A stretch of 28,471 nucleotides of DNA from JBDNDK01 sp046719185 (GCA_046719185.1 JBDNDK010000008.1:1-28471); one strand, 5' to 3'. Positions 17,501-24,824 are shown, numbered from the stretch's first letter. The notes: generated by a model from the sequence alone, not told the origin. Made by a program: numbers and translations.

Positions 17501-18832
17501 ATCCACTGATTTCACATCTATTGGTTCAAACTTATTGAAACTCAAAATCCTTAAAAGACTAGAAAGCTCATTAACAGCAGAAAAATCTATCATTATGGGA
17601 TCATAAACCATATTTTCTCTTGTTATCTTTCCAAATCTTTCTGTCTCTACTTCATATTTTACATTGGCTGTTACTTCACTAGGAGTTGGATGTACCTGAT
17701 ATATTGATTCACTTGATAATATTCCAAGAAGAGTAGAAGAAATTAGCCTATGATTAATAACATTCATTTTGAATGTCTGTTCTCTTTTTTGTGAGTTGTC
17801 CTGAATATGCACAGTCAGCGGAATTGTTGTGGGCATTCTATCTATCTCACCAGCAACAGACCACGGTCTATCTTGGAAAATCCTACCAACTGTTTTTAAT
17901 GGTGTAGCAAGTTTGTATGATGATACATATCCTGAAATAATATCTTCCACATAAGCAGTCGTCATAGGAAGGTCAACTGCTCCAAATGAAAGCATTGGAT
18001 GACCAAATGCCAAAAGTCTGCCATCTCTAATATAAGTAACAGTCCCAACACCTGTTAAATCTATATCACCAGTCGCAAGAGAAACACCAACAGCAGAACC
18101 GGGCTCAAGGGTTATATCCATATCTTTTGCATTATCAGAAGAACCAGGACCAGCTAATGGCATCAGTCCAAACCGCTCAAGTTCTTTTGATAGTCTTTCT
18201 AAACCTCTTGGAGTCATACCACTAACTAATAATGGAGTCATAAGAGGCTTCATATGCAATATATTCTTACTTTCTTTATTTGCTTCTGAACCAAAATTAT
18301 TTATTGAAACACTATTATATACATTACCGTTTATTTCAATTGGTTTATCTAAAGCAATATTTGAATAATCAATTGCAAAACTAGATGGAATATTAAAATC
18401 CCAAGCTTCCAACATATCGGATATAGGAGTTATCATTCCTATTGGTTCTCTTGCAAATGTAGGTCCAAAACCAACTGCACCAATCAATTTGCCATTTATA
18501 TAACAAGGGCTTCCACTCATTCCAGAAATGACTCCAGCTTCCCTTTCTGTAATAGGTCCACCAGAAAATTTTGCAAGTATAAGGTCTCCACCCATATTCA
18601 TTTTTCTCAAGATTCCCAACACTTCAAAGTCAAACTTTTCAATCTTCGTACCTTGAAATACTGTCAGCCCATAACCAGTCATTCCTCTTTCAATTTGAGA
18701 AACTTCCATTATCTGAGCTGCATCAATTGGGTCTAATGGTGGTCTTTTGATGTTAGTTTGTGCAAATAAAGAACTTGCAATAAAACAAACAAATAAACAT
18801 AAAATAAAAGAAAATCTGATTTTTATAGTCAA
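14588..18832 (-). CDS. Secreted SpoIVB-type S55 peptidase fused to beta-propeller and Ig-like domains
   Basis: About 1414 residues. I chose a TTG at 18832 because GGAGG lies 8 bases upstream and a signal peptide follows at once (IRFSFILCLFVCFIASSLFA). Domains in order: S55 peptidase about 35-380, with the nucleophile in GVISGMSGSPCYINGKLIGA (Ser108) and His278 in RLLAFGHPMLSFG; a strand-rich region to about 630; an acidic Ser/Asp/Glu linker about 632-730, beginning with nine consecutive serines; a beta-propeller about 780-1055 with repeats such as YIGTGGFGRIYHI, IYVGMGDSGKIYKI and IYAGTAPKGAIYKI; a discoidin-like segment about 1060-1155; an Ig-like domain about 1160-1295 interrupted by a charged helical insert; and a final Ig-like domain. 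The peptidase is not part of a sporulation locus. It is probably a periplasmic or surface protease; the target is unknown. A terminator ends the transcript. Confidence 0.9.
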   Translation of the reverse strand: MTIKIRFSFILCLFVCFIASSLFAQTNIKRPPLDPIDAAQIMEVSQIERGMTGYGLTVFQGTKIEKFDFEVLGILRKMNMGGDLILAKFSGGPITEREAGVISGMSGSPCYINGKLIGAVGFGPTFAREPIGMITPISDMLEAWDFNIPSSFAIDYSNIALDKPIEINGNVYNSVSINNFGSEANKESKNILHMKPLMTPLLVSGMTPRGLERLSKELERFGLMPLAGPGSSDNAKDMDITLEPGSAVGVSLATGDIDLTGVGTVTYIRDGRLLAFGHPMLSFGAVDLPMTTAYVEDIISGYVSSYKLATPLKTVGRIFQDRPWSVAGEIDRMPTTIPLTVHIQDNSQKREQTFKMNVINHRLISSTLLGILSSESIYQVHPTPSEVTANVKYEVETERFGKITRENMVYDPIMIDFSAVNELSSLLRILSFNKFEPIDVKSVDLKVTIEKSRKNYNIERIFVKDSVFEPGEDIEVGVVLRPYKQDPVTKYFKINVPSSTPNGRVQLVVQGGNAFLGVSTMPMIFAEDMSDENLPSVVVGSGTSEAENVDQLIKKHLEKEKNNQLVMKLVMRNTTVSVAGEKMTGLPTAISSVMKSSKNSGVRVTRDEVKEVFDEDAIVTGVARLSIEIRKKDSSETRSSSSSSSSSTTIFSDAMDAADTIIRMQGLSSSPFKKMNNIEDIDLDSIISSDDSEKTESSDDLEIDDTDSNESNDGSSEKSESAKEKIEITQSNEETVVRTVTTWSQSKKDEFSKGTFEGTSATSNNKLEIVPKLEKLIETKEQYVWCVLPNENGVYIGTGGFGRIYHISKDGKEKLFFETGEQQVHSMVAGKDGSIYASTSPNGRVFKITKDGKGKVIFDADERFALTLVKDAKDNIYVGMGDSGKIYKISSDDKSKEFAKLAAGQVLCLEIDNNGNLLAGTGIDGVLYRIFSDGSQSVVLDTNEESVVSVISDSKGNIYAGTAPKGAIYKIEPNGRFKTIYSRAQRVMSMACDKNDFIFAVSDGELVRISPDEDVSVTKPSKTGVDFLSLSFDKDSKVLYASTGNVGSLYSAKYEKSEGSYISAVYDTKSISNWGQISWMAIVPDGSNVTLQTRTGDIAQPDSTWSDWSSEYTNPIGEKIKENQARYIQYKVNMKANGSNESPKLSAVNITYLTANSAPTVSITQPSKPVAWSGEQTVKWKGEDPDKNKLTYDLFYAKLGTNDWKPLNNKSESKVEQAKTEKEITEKVESTLKQSKDIPEDMKKEVLNKTKSDVESIISDIIQSTKPTSTTSTSFKWNTKEIEDGIYVIKVTASDKISDALNYLTADALSEPIIICNTVPILKLSAKETTIEKDKELKITGNASTKLVTIAGVQYKIDDGQWYACVPSDGMFDSFSEDFSIAIKDLSAGERKIEIQAIDSAGNATKETVKVTVK

Positions 18833-18863
18833 ATGGAAAACCTCCAAGTGGCTTTTGTAAAAT

Positions 18864-18904
18864 TACATCTTATTCTATCAAGATGTACATCAATTGTCAT
18901 TATA
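18864..18904 (-). promoter_or_regulatory. Possible promoter and operator of the S55 fusion gene
   Basis: On the minus strand a perfect TATAAT (complement of 18899-18904) is followed 11 bases later by an inverted repeat, TACATCTT and AAGATGTA with an 8-base spacer (18864-18887), which would overlap the transcription start. The matching -35 is poor. The repeat could be a repressor site or an mRNA hairpin 31 bases before the start codon. Confidence 0.35.
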
Positions 18905-18991
18905 GAAGATTATTATAAATCCCTATTGTAAATTTCTCGCCTTATTTTAATAATGGATTCTGATTAGACTATTCTTAAGGCTTGCATCAGT

Positions 18992-20971
18992 CTATTTCTC
19001 AAGATTAAGCCACTTCATTTCATCTTCAGATAGAATAACATTAAATGCTTCAAAGGATTTCTTCATTTCAAATATATCAGCTGGACCAAACAGAGCATAA
19101 ACAGGAAAGTCTTGATTTAACACCCATGCCAAAGCAACAGCGTTAACATCCGTTCCTTTTTTTTCAGCCAGAGTTCTTGCTCTTTCAAGCTTATGGAAAT
19201 TTTCTTCACTAAACCATGATTGCCTCAATGATTCATCACTATCACCCCTAGCAAAAAATCCTCTTGCCAAACTTGACCAAGCCATCACAGGCACCTGATT
19301 TTCACTGAGCCATTTTCTTGATTTAGTATCAGATACACTTAAACAACCATCCCAAACAGGCTTTACCATAGTAGCAAGGCTGAGGTTATTACTTATCGCA
19401 CTAAAACCAGATAATCCTTTTGATGCTGCATATTCATTAGCTTCCATATATCTTTCTAAAGTCCAGTTTGATGCACCAATTACTCTAATTCTTCCTTCTG
19501 CAATATGCTGATTCAAAACATCAATAAAATCACTTACTTTATAATTTAAATTGTCTCTGTGAAGCATATATATATCCACATAATCAGTCTGCAATCTTTC
19601 AAGACTTTCTAATAATTCTAATGTCATTCCTTCAGGTGTGCAATTTGGTGGATGAGCCCCCTTTGCCAATATCACCACTTCTTCTCTTATGTTCCTATTT
19701 TTAATCCACTGACCAAGAATTGTATCTGATAACCCACCACCATAGATATGAGCTGTATCAAAACAATTGCCACCCATTCTAAAAAACTCATCAAATATAA
19801 CACTTGCATGTGGCAATGGGAATTGTGCACCAGCCAACATTACACCCATCACAAGCTTTGAAACAGGCTTTTCAAGATTTCCTATATAACCATACTTCAT
19901 TGGAGCATCTTCATATTTCTCAAGAGGCTTTTTGTCTATTGTCTGCCAATTACTATTATGCTTTTCACTTTCATATTCAAGATTAATACACTTTCTCCAA
20001 GTATCCAAAACTCTCATATTGCCAAGGCAATCGCAAGCAGAAACACACGGAGACTTCACACTTTTATTTTTCACAGCTTCAGCAAAAGAATCAGCTTCTA
20101 TAGTGTAGATATTTTCAGGAGCTTTTACTTTTATTATTTGAGGTTTCTCACCATTGACATTTAGCACTATTTGAGATGGACTGCAAAACCATGGAGACGG
20201 CACTTCTATATTGCCTTTTGTGCCATATACATAAACTCTGTTATCTAAACCAAACCTCACACCTGTTGCCAGTTGAGCAACTATATCACAAGGGAATTTA
20301 GCAACTGCAGTTGTCCATTCGTCAACACCAGTGGCACCAAGATAGCCAACAGCCTGAAAATCAATAGGCTCTGCAAAATCTTTACCTATAGCACAACCTG
20401 CAATCAGCCTTGCCATTGATACTGTATAACAGCCAACATCTAATATTCCACCACCACCAAGTTCTTGGCTAAAAAGCCTTGATTCTGGATTAAACTCTGC
20501 TCCAAAAGCAAATGACGCCCTAATTAGTTTCACATCTCCAATTGCACCGGATTTTATTAGCTCAATTAGCTTTGCTGTCTGAGGATGACACCTATACATA
20601 AAAGCTTCCATTAAAACAACATTGTTCCTATTGCAGGCATCAACCATTGCCATTACCTGAGGATAATTTATACCTGCTGGTTTTTCACATAATATATGCA
20701 TACCTTTATTTGCACATTTCACAACCCACTCTGCATGCATTGGATGAGGAGTTGCTACATAAACAGCATCAACATCTGCCTCATCAACAAAATTATTATA
20801 ATTTGAAAAAAATTTTGGTATTTTGTATTTATCTGCAAACTGATTTGCTTGTTCTCTTGATCTACTTGCAACTGCAGCTAACTCACCAGTTTTGCTAATA
20901 TTTACGGCTTCTGCAAACACACCAGCTATTCTGCCTGTTCCAATAATTCCCCATCTGAGTTTTTTAGTCAT
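18992..20971 (-). CDS. Gfo/Idh/MocA oxidoreductase fused to aldo-keto reductase
   Basis: 659 residues with two complete oxidoreductase halves. Residues 1-335 are a Gfo/Idh/MocA enzyme: NAD(P)-binding GIIGTGRIAG, the catalytic-Lys motif CEKPAG (Lys97), and a C-terminal sheet domain with GGGGILDVGCYTVSMARLIAG. After a linker of about 30 residues, residues about 365-659 form an aldo-keto reductase barrel with its full tetrad: Asp405 and Tyr410 (DTAHIYGGG), Lys437 (ILAKGAHP) and His471 (YMLHRDN). Both halves look active. Joining them suggests two consecutive redox steps on a sugar or inositol-like substrate, with cofactor recycling possible; the substrate is unknown. The ATG has a GAGG site 6 bases upstream. 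It lies 70 bp downstream of the small membrane protein gene. Confidence 0.94.
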   Translation of the reverse strand: MTKKLRWGIIGTGRIAGVFAEAVNISKTGELAAVASRSREQANQFADKYKIPKFFSNYNNFVDEADVDAVYVATPHPMHAEWVVKCANKGMHILCEKPAGINYPQVMAMVDACNRNNVVLMEAFMYRCHPQTAKLIELIKSGAIGDVKLIRASFAFGAEFNPESRLFSQELGGGGILDVGCYTVSMARLIAGCAIGKDFAEPIDFQAVGYLGATGVDEWTTAVAKFPCDIVAQLATGVRFGLDNRVYVYGTKGNIEVPSPWFCSPSQIVLNVNGEKPQIIKVKAPENIYTIEADSFAEAVKNKSVKSPCVSACDCLGNMRVLDTWRKCINLEYESEKHNSNWQTIDKKPLEKYEDAPMKYGYIGNLEKPVSKLVMGVMLAGAQFPLPHASVIFDEFFRMGGNCFDTAHIYGGGLSDTILGQWIKNRNIREEVVILAKGAHPPNCTPEGMTLELLESLERLQTDYVDIYMLHRDNLNYKVSDFIDVLNQHIAEGRIRVIGASNWTLERYMEANEYAASKGLSGFSAISNNLSLATMVKPVWDGCLSVSDTKSRKWLSENQVPVMAWSSLARGFFARGDSDESLRQSWFSEENFHKLERARTLAEKKGTDVNAVALAWVLNQDFPVYALFGPADIFEMKKSFEAFNVILSEDEMKWLNLEK

Positions 20972-21041
20972 AACAACCTCACAAAATAATGATATATGAT
21001 AAATTAGATAATTATGTTCAGAACACCTTGCAATAATTCAA

Positions 21042-21443
21042 TTATTCTCTATCTATTAGCAGGATAAACAGACAAACAAAAACTATTATTAACTGAGATA
21101 CTTGTTCGTCGGATTTTTTGCCATGATACTTGCCGTTTTCTATGTGTGTAGGAAATAATTTGAGGTCTTCTGGAAGTATTCCAATAAGAGACAATCCATG
21201 TTCAATATCCGGACTGATTGCTCCAAGTGCTCCCCAAAATTCAGTGGAATCCAAACCTTTCCATCTTTCAAGGATTGTCATCACGCAAGCCATAAGAGCA
21301 ACTTCTGCCTTAGCAGATAGATCTTTATGAGGGATTACATCACATATTGCATGAGAGATAACACCAGTTAGAAATGCACTGCTTTTGTTTTCAAACAAAC
21401 TTCCTAATGCAGCACCAACAAGAGCATGAACAGCACCCGTCAT
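21042..21443 (-). CDS. Small membrane protein, metal-dependent hydrolase-like (YdjM-type)
   Basis: 133 residues. Conserved polar residues sit in hydrophobic surroundings: H6 in GAVHALVGAALGS, H31/D35/H39 in ISHAICDVIPHKD, D79 and H82 in GAISPDIEHGL, and H100 in FPTH. This spacing recalls the membrane-bound metal-dependent hydrolases of the YdjM group and related proteins that begin with TGAVH; substrates are unknown. The last 20 residues are a membrane segment (LIIVFVCLFILLI). The ATG lies only one base after the stop of the lytic transglycosylase gene, so translation is probably coupled and an envelope role is plausible. Assignment to the exact family is tentative. Confidence 0.75.
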   Translation of the reverse strand: MTGAVHALVGAALGSLFENKSSAFLTGVISHAICDVIPHKDLSAKAEVALMACVMTILERWKGLDSTEFWGALGAISPDIEHGLSLIGILPEDLKLFPTHIENGKYHGKKSDEQVSQLIIVFVCLFILLIDRE

Positions 21444-21444
21444 A

Positions 21445-22449
21445 TTATTTCACACCACAAAGCTGTTTGTAATATGTAGTTACCTTCTTCACATAATTCT
21501 GTGTTTCTCTATATGGAGGGATACCACCATGCTTTTTCACTGCTCCAGGACCTGCATTGTATGCTGCAAGTGCAACAGCTAGATCATTCCATGTCATTTC
21601 ATTCCAATCTTTGCCTGATGTTCTGTCTATCATACTTCTGATGTATCTTGTAGCACCATATATGTTTTCTACTGGATCATAGGCATTTGATATACCCATA
21701 CCAGCAGCAGTTCCGGGCATTAATTGACCAAGACCTTGAGCACCAGCTCTAGAGGTAGCATTTGGCTTAAAATTAGACTCTGCAAGAATTACAGCAAACA
21801 CTAATCTTGGATCAACTTTATAATGACTGCTGAATCCTAAAATGCTTCTTGCAATAGTGTCTGCCTCAGCACTTGTGAGTTTACTGTTGCAAGATAACAC
21901 TGCATTTTTGAATATTCTAACTGCCTCATCAACTGATGTTGTGTTTTGAGATTGATTTTGATTTTCTTTGTTTTCTGATGCTGTTTGTTGAGAATTGTTT
22001 TGAGCAGACTGTGGATTTGGCTGAGAAGATGCAGCAGGTTTTGCTGACTTATTCAAGTCTACTAGATATGTCCATGCTTGTATCTGTAAATCTGTAAGAG
22101 AATGAAGTGATTCCTTACCAACTTTTACAAGGCAAGCAATCTCAGTACCAACAGATATATTATTTGAATCTGTATTTAATAGATATGAGCTGCCATCTGA
22201 AGCTTTTATGATGAGTGTTTTTTGATTTCCTGAACTTGAAACACCCTGCACCACTCCAACAACTTCAAACACTTTTCCCCAGTGACCAGATGGATTGGAT
22301 TTTATAGTATCAATAGGAATTGATGTGTGAAGCTGCTTATGCAGTTTCATATACTGCTTTGCAGAAATTGCATCTATAGCATATATATTGCTTGTAAAAG
22401 CTAATAAAATTATAACTATCAAATGTATTGGGAGTTTTGTTTGTTTCAT
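21445..22449 (-). CDS. Lytic transglycosylase (SLT domain) with N-terminal OB-like domain
   Basis: Exported peptidoglycan-cleaving enzyme of about 334 residues. I prefer the ATG at 22449, which starts a clean signal peptide (MKQTKLPIHLIVIILLAFTS), although its ribosome site is very close. An upstream in-frame TTG at 22524 would add 25 charged residues before that segment. Residues about 45-130 look like a small OB-type fold (HWGKVFEVVGVVQGV, GTEIACLVKVG). A Gln/Asn/Ser-rich linker covers about 135-175, and the SLT domain follows from about 200: catalytic Glu224 in AVILAESNFKP, GAQGLGQLMPGTA, YDPVENIYGATRYI, and ALAAYNAGPGAV. All SLT motifs are intact. The small membrane protein gene follows after one base. 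Confidence 0.93.
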   Translation of the reverse strand: MKQTKLPIHLIVIILLAFTSNIYAIDAISAKQYMKLHKQLHTSIPIDTIKSNPSGHWGKVFEVVGVVQGVSSSGNQKTLIIKASDGSSYLLNTDSNNISVGTEIACLVKVGKESLHSLTDLQIQAWTYLVDLNKSAKPAASSQPNPQSAQNNSQQTASENKENQNQSQNTTSVDEAVRIFKNAVLSCNSKLTSAEADTIARSILGFSSHYKVDPRLVFAVILAESNFKPNATSRAGAQGLGQLMPGTAAGMGISNAYDPVENIYGATRYIRSMIDRTSGKDWNEMTWNDLAVALAAYNAGPGAVKKHGGIPPYRETQNYVKKVTTYYKQLCGVK

Positions 22450-22668
22450 AGCCTCATATAGAGTTTTAAGATTTATTGTAGGACTGATTTTGAGATTAAT
22501 TTGTTTCTTTATTTCAAATTTCAAGATAACACAACTTTCCTTTGCTTGTCAAAATTACGATACTGTGGTTATATCTAATATCATTATTGGCAGAAAGCAA
22601 TAAGGCTTGAAGGAATAAATAAGCTTGTAAGCTAATTATAGAATATATTTATTATGAGGTTTTGATTT

Positions 22669-23088
22669 ATGCTAGATTTATCCAGCCTTAAAAAAGCAAT
22701 TATTTCACTTGATGAATTGCTTGGAAAAACAACTGATGTTGGCTTTATGAATACCCTTGATGATATTTCAAAAAAAGGACTAAAAGCGGATGTTATACAA
22801 AACTTTGAATTCACTTATGAGCTATGTTGGAAGTTCATGAAAAGATGGCTTGAGATAAATCTTGGTTCAACTTATGTAGATGGTGTTCCAAGGAATGAAT
22901 TGTTTAGGATTTCTGCTGAGCATAGATTGATTGATAATGTGGAAAATTGGTTTGAATATCATAAGGCTAGAAATATAACATCTCATACTTATAATGAAAT
23001 TGAAGCAGATAGAGTGTTTAATACTGCAAAAAGCTTTATATCTGATGCAAAAATATTGCTGAAAAATCTGGAAGCTAAGAATGATTGA
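22669..23088 (+). CDS. HEPN-type toxin (HI0074/HepT-like nucleotidyltransferase partner)
   Basis: 139 residues, mostly helical, of the family that pairs with minimal nucleotidyltransferases. The tract HKARNITSHTYNE gives the RX4HXY motif (Arg101, His106, Tyr108). In HepT toxins this is the RNase motif, and the Tyr is the residue adenylylated by the antitoxin. The segment NFEFTYELCWKFMKRWLE is typical of the HI0074 branch. A GAGG ribosome site lies 9 bases before the ATG. The MNT gene overlaps its end by 8 bases, the usual toxin-antitoxin arrangement. Toxicity is inferred from motif and context; HI0074-branch proteins were first described only as nucleotidyltransferase-binding subunits. Confidence 0.9.
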   Translation: MLDLSSLKKAIISLDELLGKTTDVGFMNTLDDISKKGLKADVIQNFEFTYELCWKFMKRWLEINLGSTYVDGVPRNELFRISAEHRLIDNVENWFEYHKARNITSHTYNEIEADRVFNTAKSFISDAKILLKNLEAKND

Positions 23089-23377
23089 TTTGGATATTAA
23101 ATATCTTGATGAGATAAAAGAAATTCTAAAAAAACATGTGCCAGAATGTAAAGTGATTGCCTATGGTTCTAGAGTGACAGGAAAAGCAAAAAAGTATTCA
23201 GATTTGGATTTGGCAATTATTGGTGATAGAGAAATTGAAATGAAAAGGATTATAGAATTGGAAGATGAGCTTCAGAACTCAGATATACCAATAAGAGTAG
23301 AGATATTAGACTGGCACACAATATCAGATTCATTCAAAGAGATTATTATGAATAAGTATGAGGTTTTGATAGATTAA
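23081..23377 (+). CDS. MNT-type nucleotidyltransferase antitoxin (MntA-like)
   Basis: 98 residues. The minimal nucleotidyltransferase motif GSX10DXD is exact: Gly29-Ser30, then Asp41 and Asp43 (AYGSRVTGKAKKYSDLDLAI). A third acidic residue is expected in RVEILDW. In characterised MntA/HepT pairs this protein adds AMP groups to the HEPN partner and neutralises it. The ATG overlaps the end of the HEPN gene by 8 bases, and a GGAAG site lies 7 bases upstream inside that gene. Both genes look intact, unlike the related pair at 24.7-25.1 kb on the other strand. Confidence 0.92.
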   Translation: MIDLDIKYLDEIKEILKKHVPECKVIAYGSRVTGKAKKYSDLDLAIIGDREIEMKRIIELEDELQNSDIPIRVEILDWHTISDSFKEIIMNKYEVLID

Positions 23378-23390
23378 TAAGCCTATATGA

Positions 23391-23420
23391 GTCATTCTGA
23401 ACATAAGCAAAGAATCTTTT
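23391..23420. repeat. Possible dispersed short repeat (GTCATTCTGA...AAGAATCT type)
   Basis: GTCATTCTGA, ten intervening bases ACATAAGCAA, then AGAATCTTTT. ATTCT and AGAAT can pair. From memory this resembles a short element (GTCATTCTGAGC...GAAGAATC) scattered between genes in many bacterial genomes, in a more AT-rich form. It lies between convergent genes, where such elements are often found. I see only one copy in this window. Confidence 0.4.
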
Positions 23421-23434
23421 AATTTTATAAATGC

Positions 23435-23737
23435 CTATTCTTCTGCTTTGTCTAATTTATCAAGCTTGAGCATTTTGAATCCGAAGTAAACTACAAGAGC
23501 TATTATAACAAAATCAATAAAAGTGGTGATAAAACTTCCTAATAATATTTCCACTTCTCCAATTTTAACACTTGCTTTGCTTAGGCTGTCAGATGAGCCA
23601 AGAAGCACACCAATCAAAGGGTTTATGATATCATTCACAAATGAAGCAACCACTTTTGAAACAGCTCCACCTAATATAAACCCAATAGCTAGCCCCGCAA
23701 CACCTTGCTTTCTGATAAAATCTATAAAACCTTTCAT
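23435..23737 (-). CDS. mscL: Large-conductance mechanosensitive channel, short form
   Basis: Inner-membrane channel that opens under membrane tension to release solutes on osmotic downshock. The N-terminal KGFIDFIRKQGVAGLAIGFI and the first membrane helix with GGAVSKVVASFVNDIINPLIG are typical MscL. The second membrane helix is about 67-90 (FITTFIDFVIIALVVYFGFKML). At 100 residues it is shorter than the usual 130-150: the external loop is reduced to about 20 residues and the C-terminal helical bundle is nearly absent (ends KLDKLDKAEE). A GAGGTGAT site precedes the ATG at 23737; a GTG at 23740 is also possible. Closely similar short forms exist in other lineages, so it may work. Confidence 0.9.
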   Translation of the reverse strand: MKGFIDFIRKQGVAGLAIGFILGGAVSKVVASFVNDIINPLIGVLLGSSDSLSKASVKIGEVEILLGSFITTFIDFVIIALVVYFGFKMLKLDKLDKAEE

Positions 23738-23799
23738 CACCCATCACCTCTAACAAAAATACAAGATACTTTATCCATGAGGTTAGCAAATAAAAACAT

Positions 23800-24678
23800 T
23801 TAAATTTTTTGAGCGTTATTGTAAGCCATCTTCAATAAATCAACTATCAATGCTTCATTCTTTCTAATATCATCTTTATTAGTTTTGATTACATACACTC
23901 CCCATCTAGCATTGTAGCCGTGCATGTCAATATTAGTTGAATCAATTTGTTCCTCAATCTCATCTGACTTAGGCATTCTTAGCTCCAGTTTCATTGATTT
24001 TTTTTGAGGCTTAAATTTTACGAAGTTATTTGGTTGCCCTTCATTTGCAAGTCCAATATAAAATTTATTGTATTTTAGCTCAAAATTAGGTGAAATATTA
24101 TTTTTAATTAAATCAAGAATATCATCTGCAATTGCTACAGTATTTTTTGTGGCTTTTTGCTCCCAATAATTCCTGTCAGTTACTTCTGCAATTTCTTCGT
24201 CTTCATCAACAAATCCTAAACTTAATTGATCTAGCACTTTTGTGAATATTAATGAAATACTATCACTAACTCTAATTGCATTCATTTGTATTGCAATAAG
24301 TGGTATAGCTCCATTGAAAAGATTAATTATATTTAGGAATCTGCTTGTAATGTCCTCAGCAATAATAACTGCACAATGCTCATATTAGGGGTATCTTTTT
24401 CTCTCAATGTCCCAATACTCAATAGTTCTTATTATATAACTCTCATCTGTTTTGCCTAATTGAATTTCAACCTCAAATCTTTGTGTGCCATCTTGATCTT
24501 GCAGAAGCAAATCCAATCTTCCAGCATTCGGCTGTATTCTTTCCTTGTCTCTTAAAACAACATCCCCTAATCCAATAATACTAGGGGCATTTGCTATTAT
24601 TTCTTGAACCCATTTTTCATTAATTTCAGGATGTTTTTTGATATCTATTGTTTGATGCTTTACATAATTTAATGACAT
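23800..24678 (-). pseudogene. PD-(D/E)XK nuclease-like gene (DUF5655-like C-terminus) interrupted by one in-frame TAA
   Basis: One frame of 292 codons with a single stop at 24385-24387. Before it, residues 1-97 carry LGDVVLRDKERIQPNAGRLD and FEVEIQLGKTDESYIIRTIE, matching a PD-(D/E)XK-type core (D, then EVE). After it the same frame continues without break (YEHCAVIIAEDITSRFLNII, then LFNGAIPLIAIQM) into a C-terminal domain with KFYIGLANEGQPNNFVKFKP and GYNARWGVYVIKT. The related proteins I recall read RYPQY at the junction, so a CAA (Gln) to TAA change explains the break. The ATG at 24678 has an AGGA site. The ATG at 24285 could in principle restart the C-terminal part. It follows the broken HEPN gene by 9 bases. 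Function unknown; accessory or defence context. Confidence 0.8.
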
Positions 24679-24687
24679 TGCTTAGTC

Positions 24688-24824
24688 CTACCACCCATTT
24701 AACTTTTTAATCATATCTTTTATTACAGGTTTTAATTCTGGAAGTCTTTCTACAACCACAGCCCAAACTGCCTCATAATCTACTCCAAAATATCGTTGAG
24801 ATAATCAATATATACTCTTCTCAC
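24688..24824 (-). pseudogene. HepT-like (DUF86) HEPN toxin gene remnant with internal deletion
   Basis: A GTG at 24824, overlapping the stop of the MNT gene as GTGA, starts MRRVYIDYLNDILE and then hits TAG at 24780-24782. This is the usual N-terminus of DUF86/HepT proteins. In another frame from 24792 the sequence reads YFGVDYEAVWAVVVERLPEL and on to a TAG at 24688, the usual HepT C-terminus. The middle of the gene, including the RX4HXY motif, is missing. The joint is the string ATATTTTGGAG (24783-24793), which fits both the DILE and the YFGV codons, so a deletion between short direct repeats is the simple explanation. No working toxin can be made. Confidence 0.85.
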
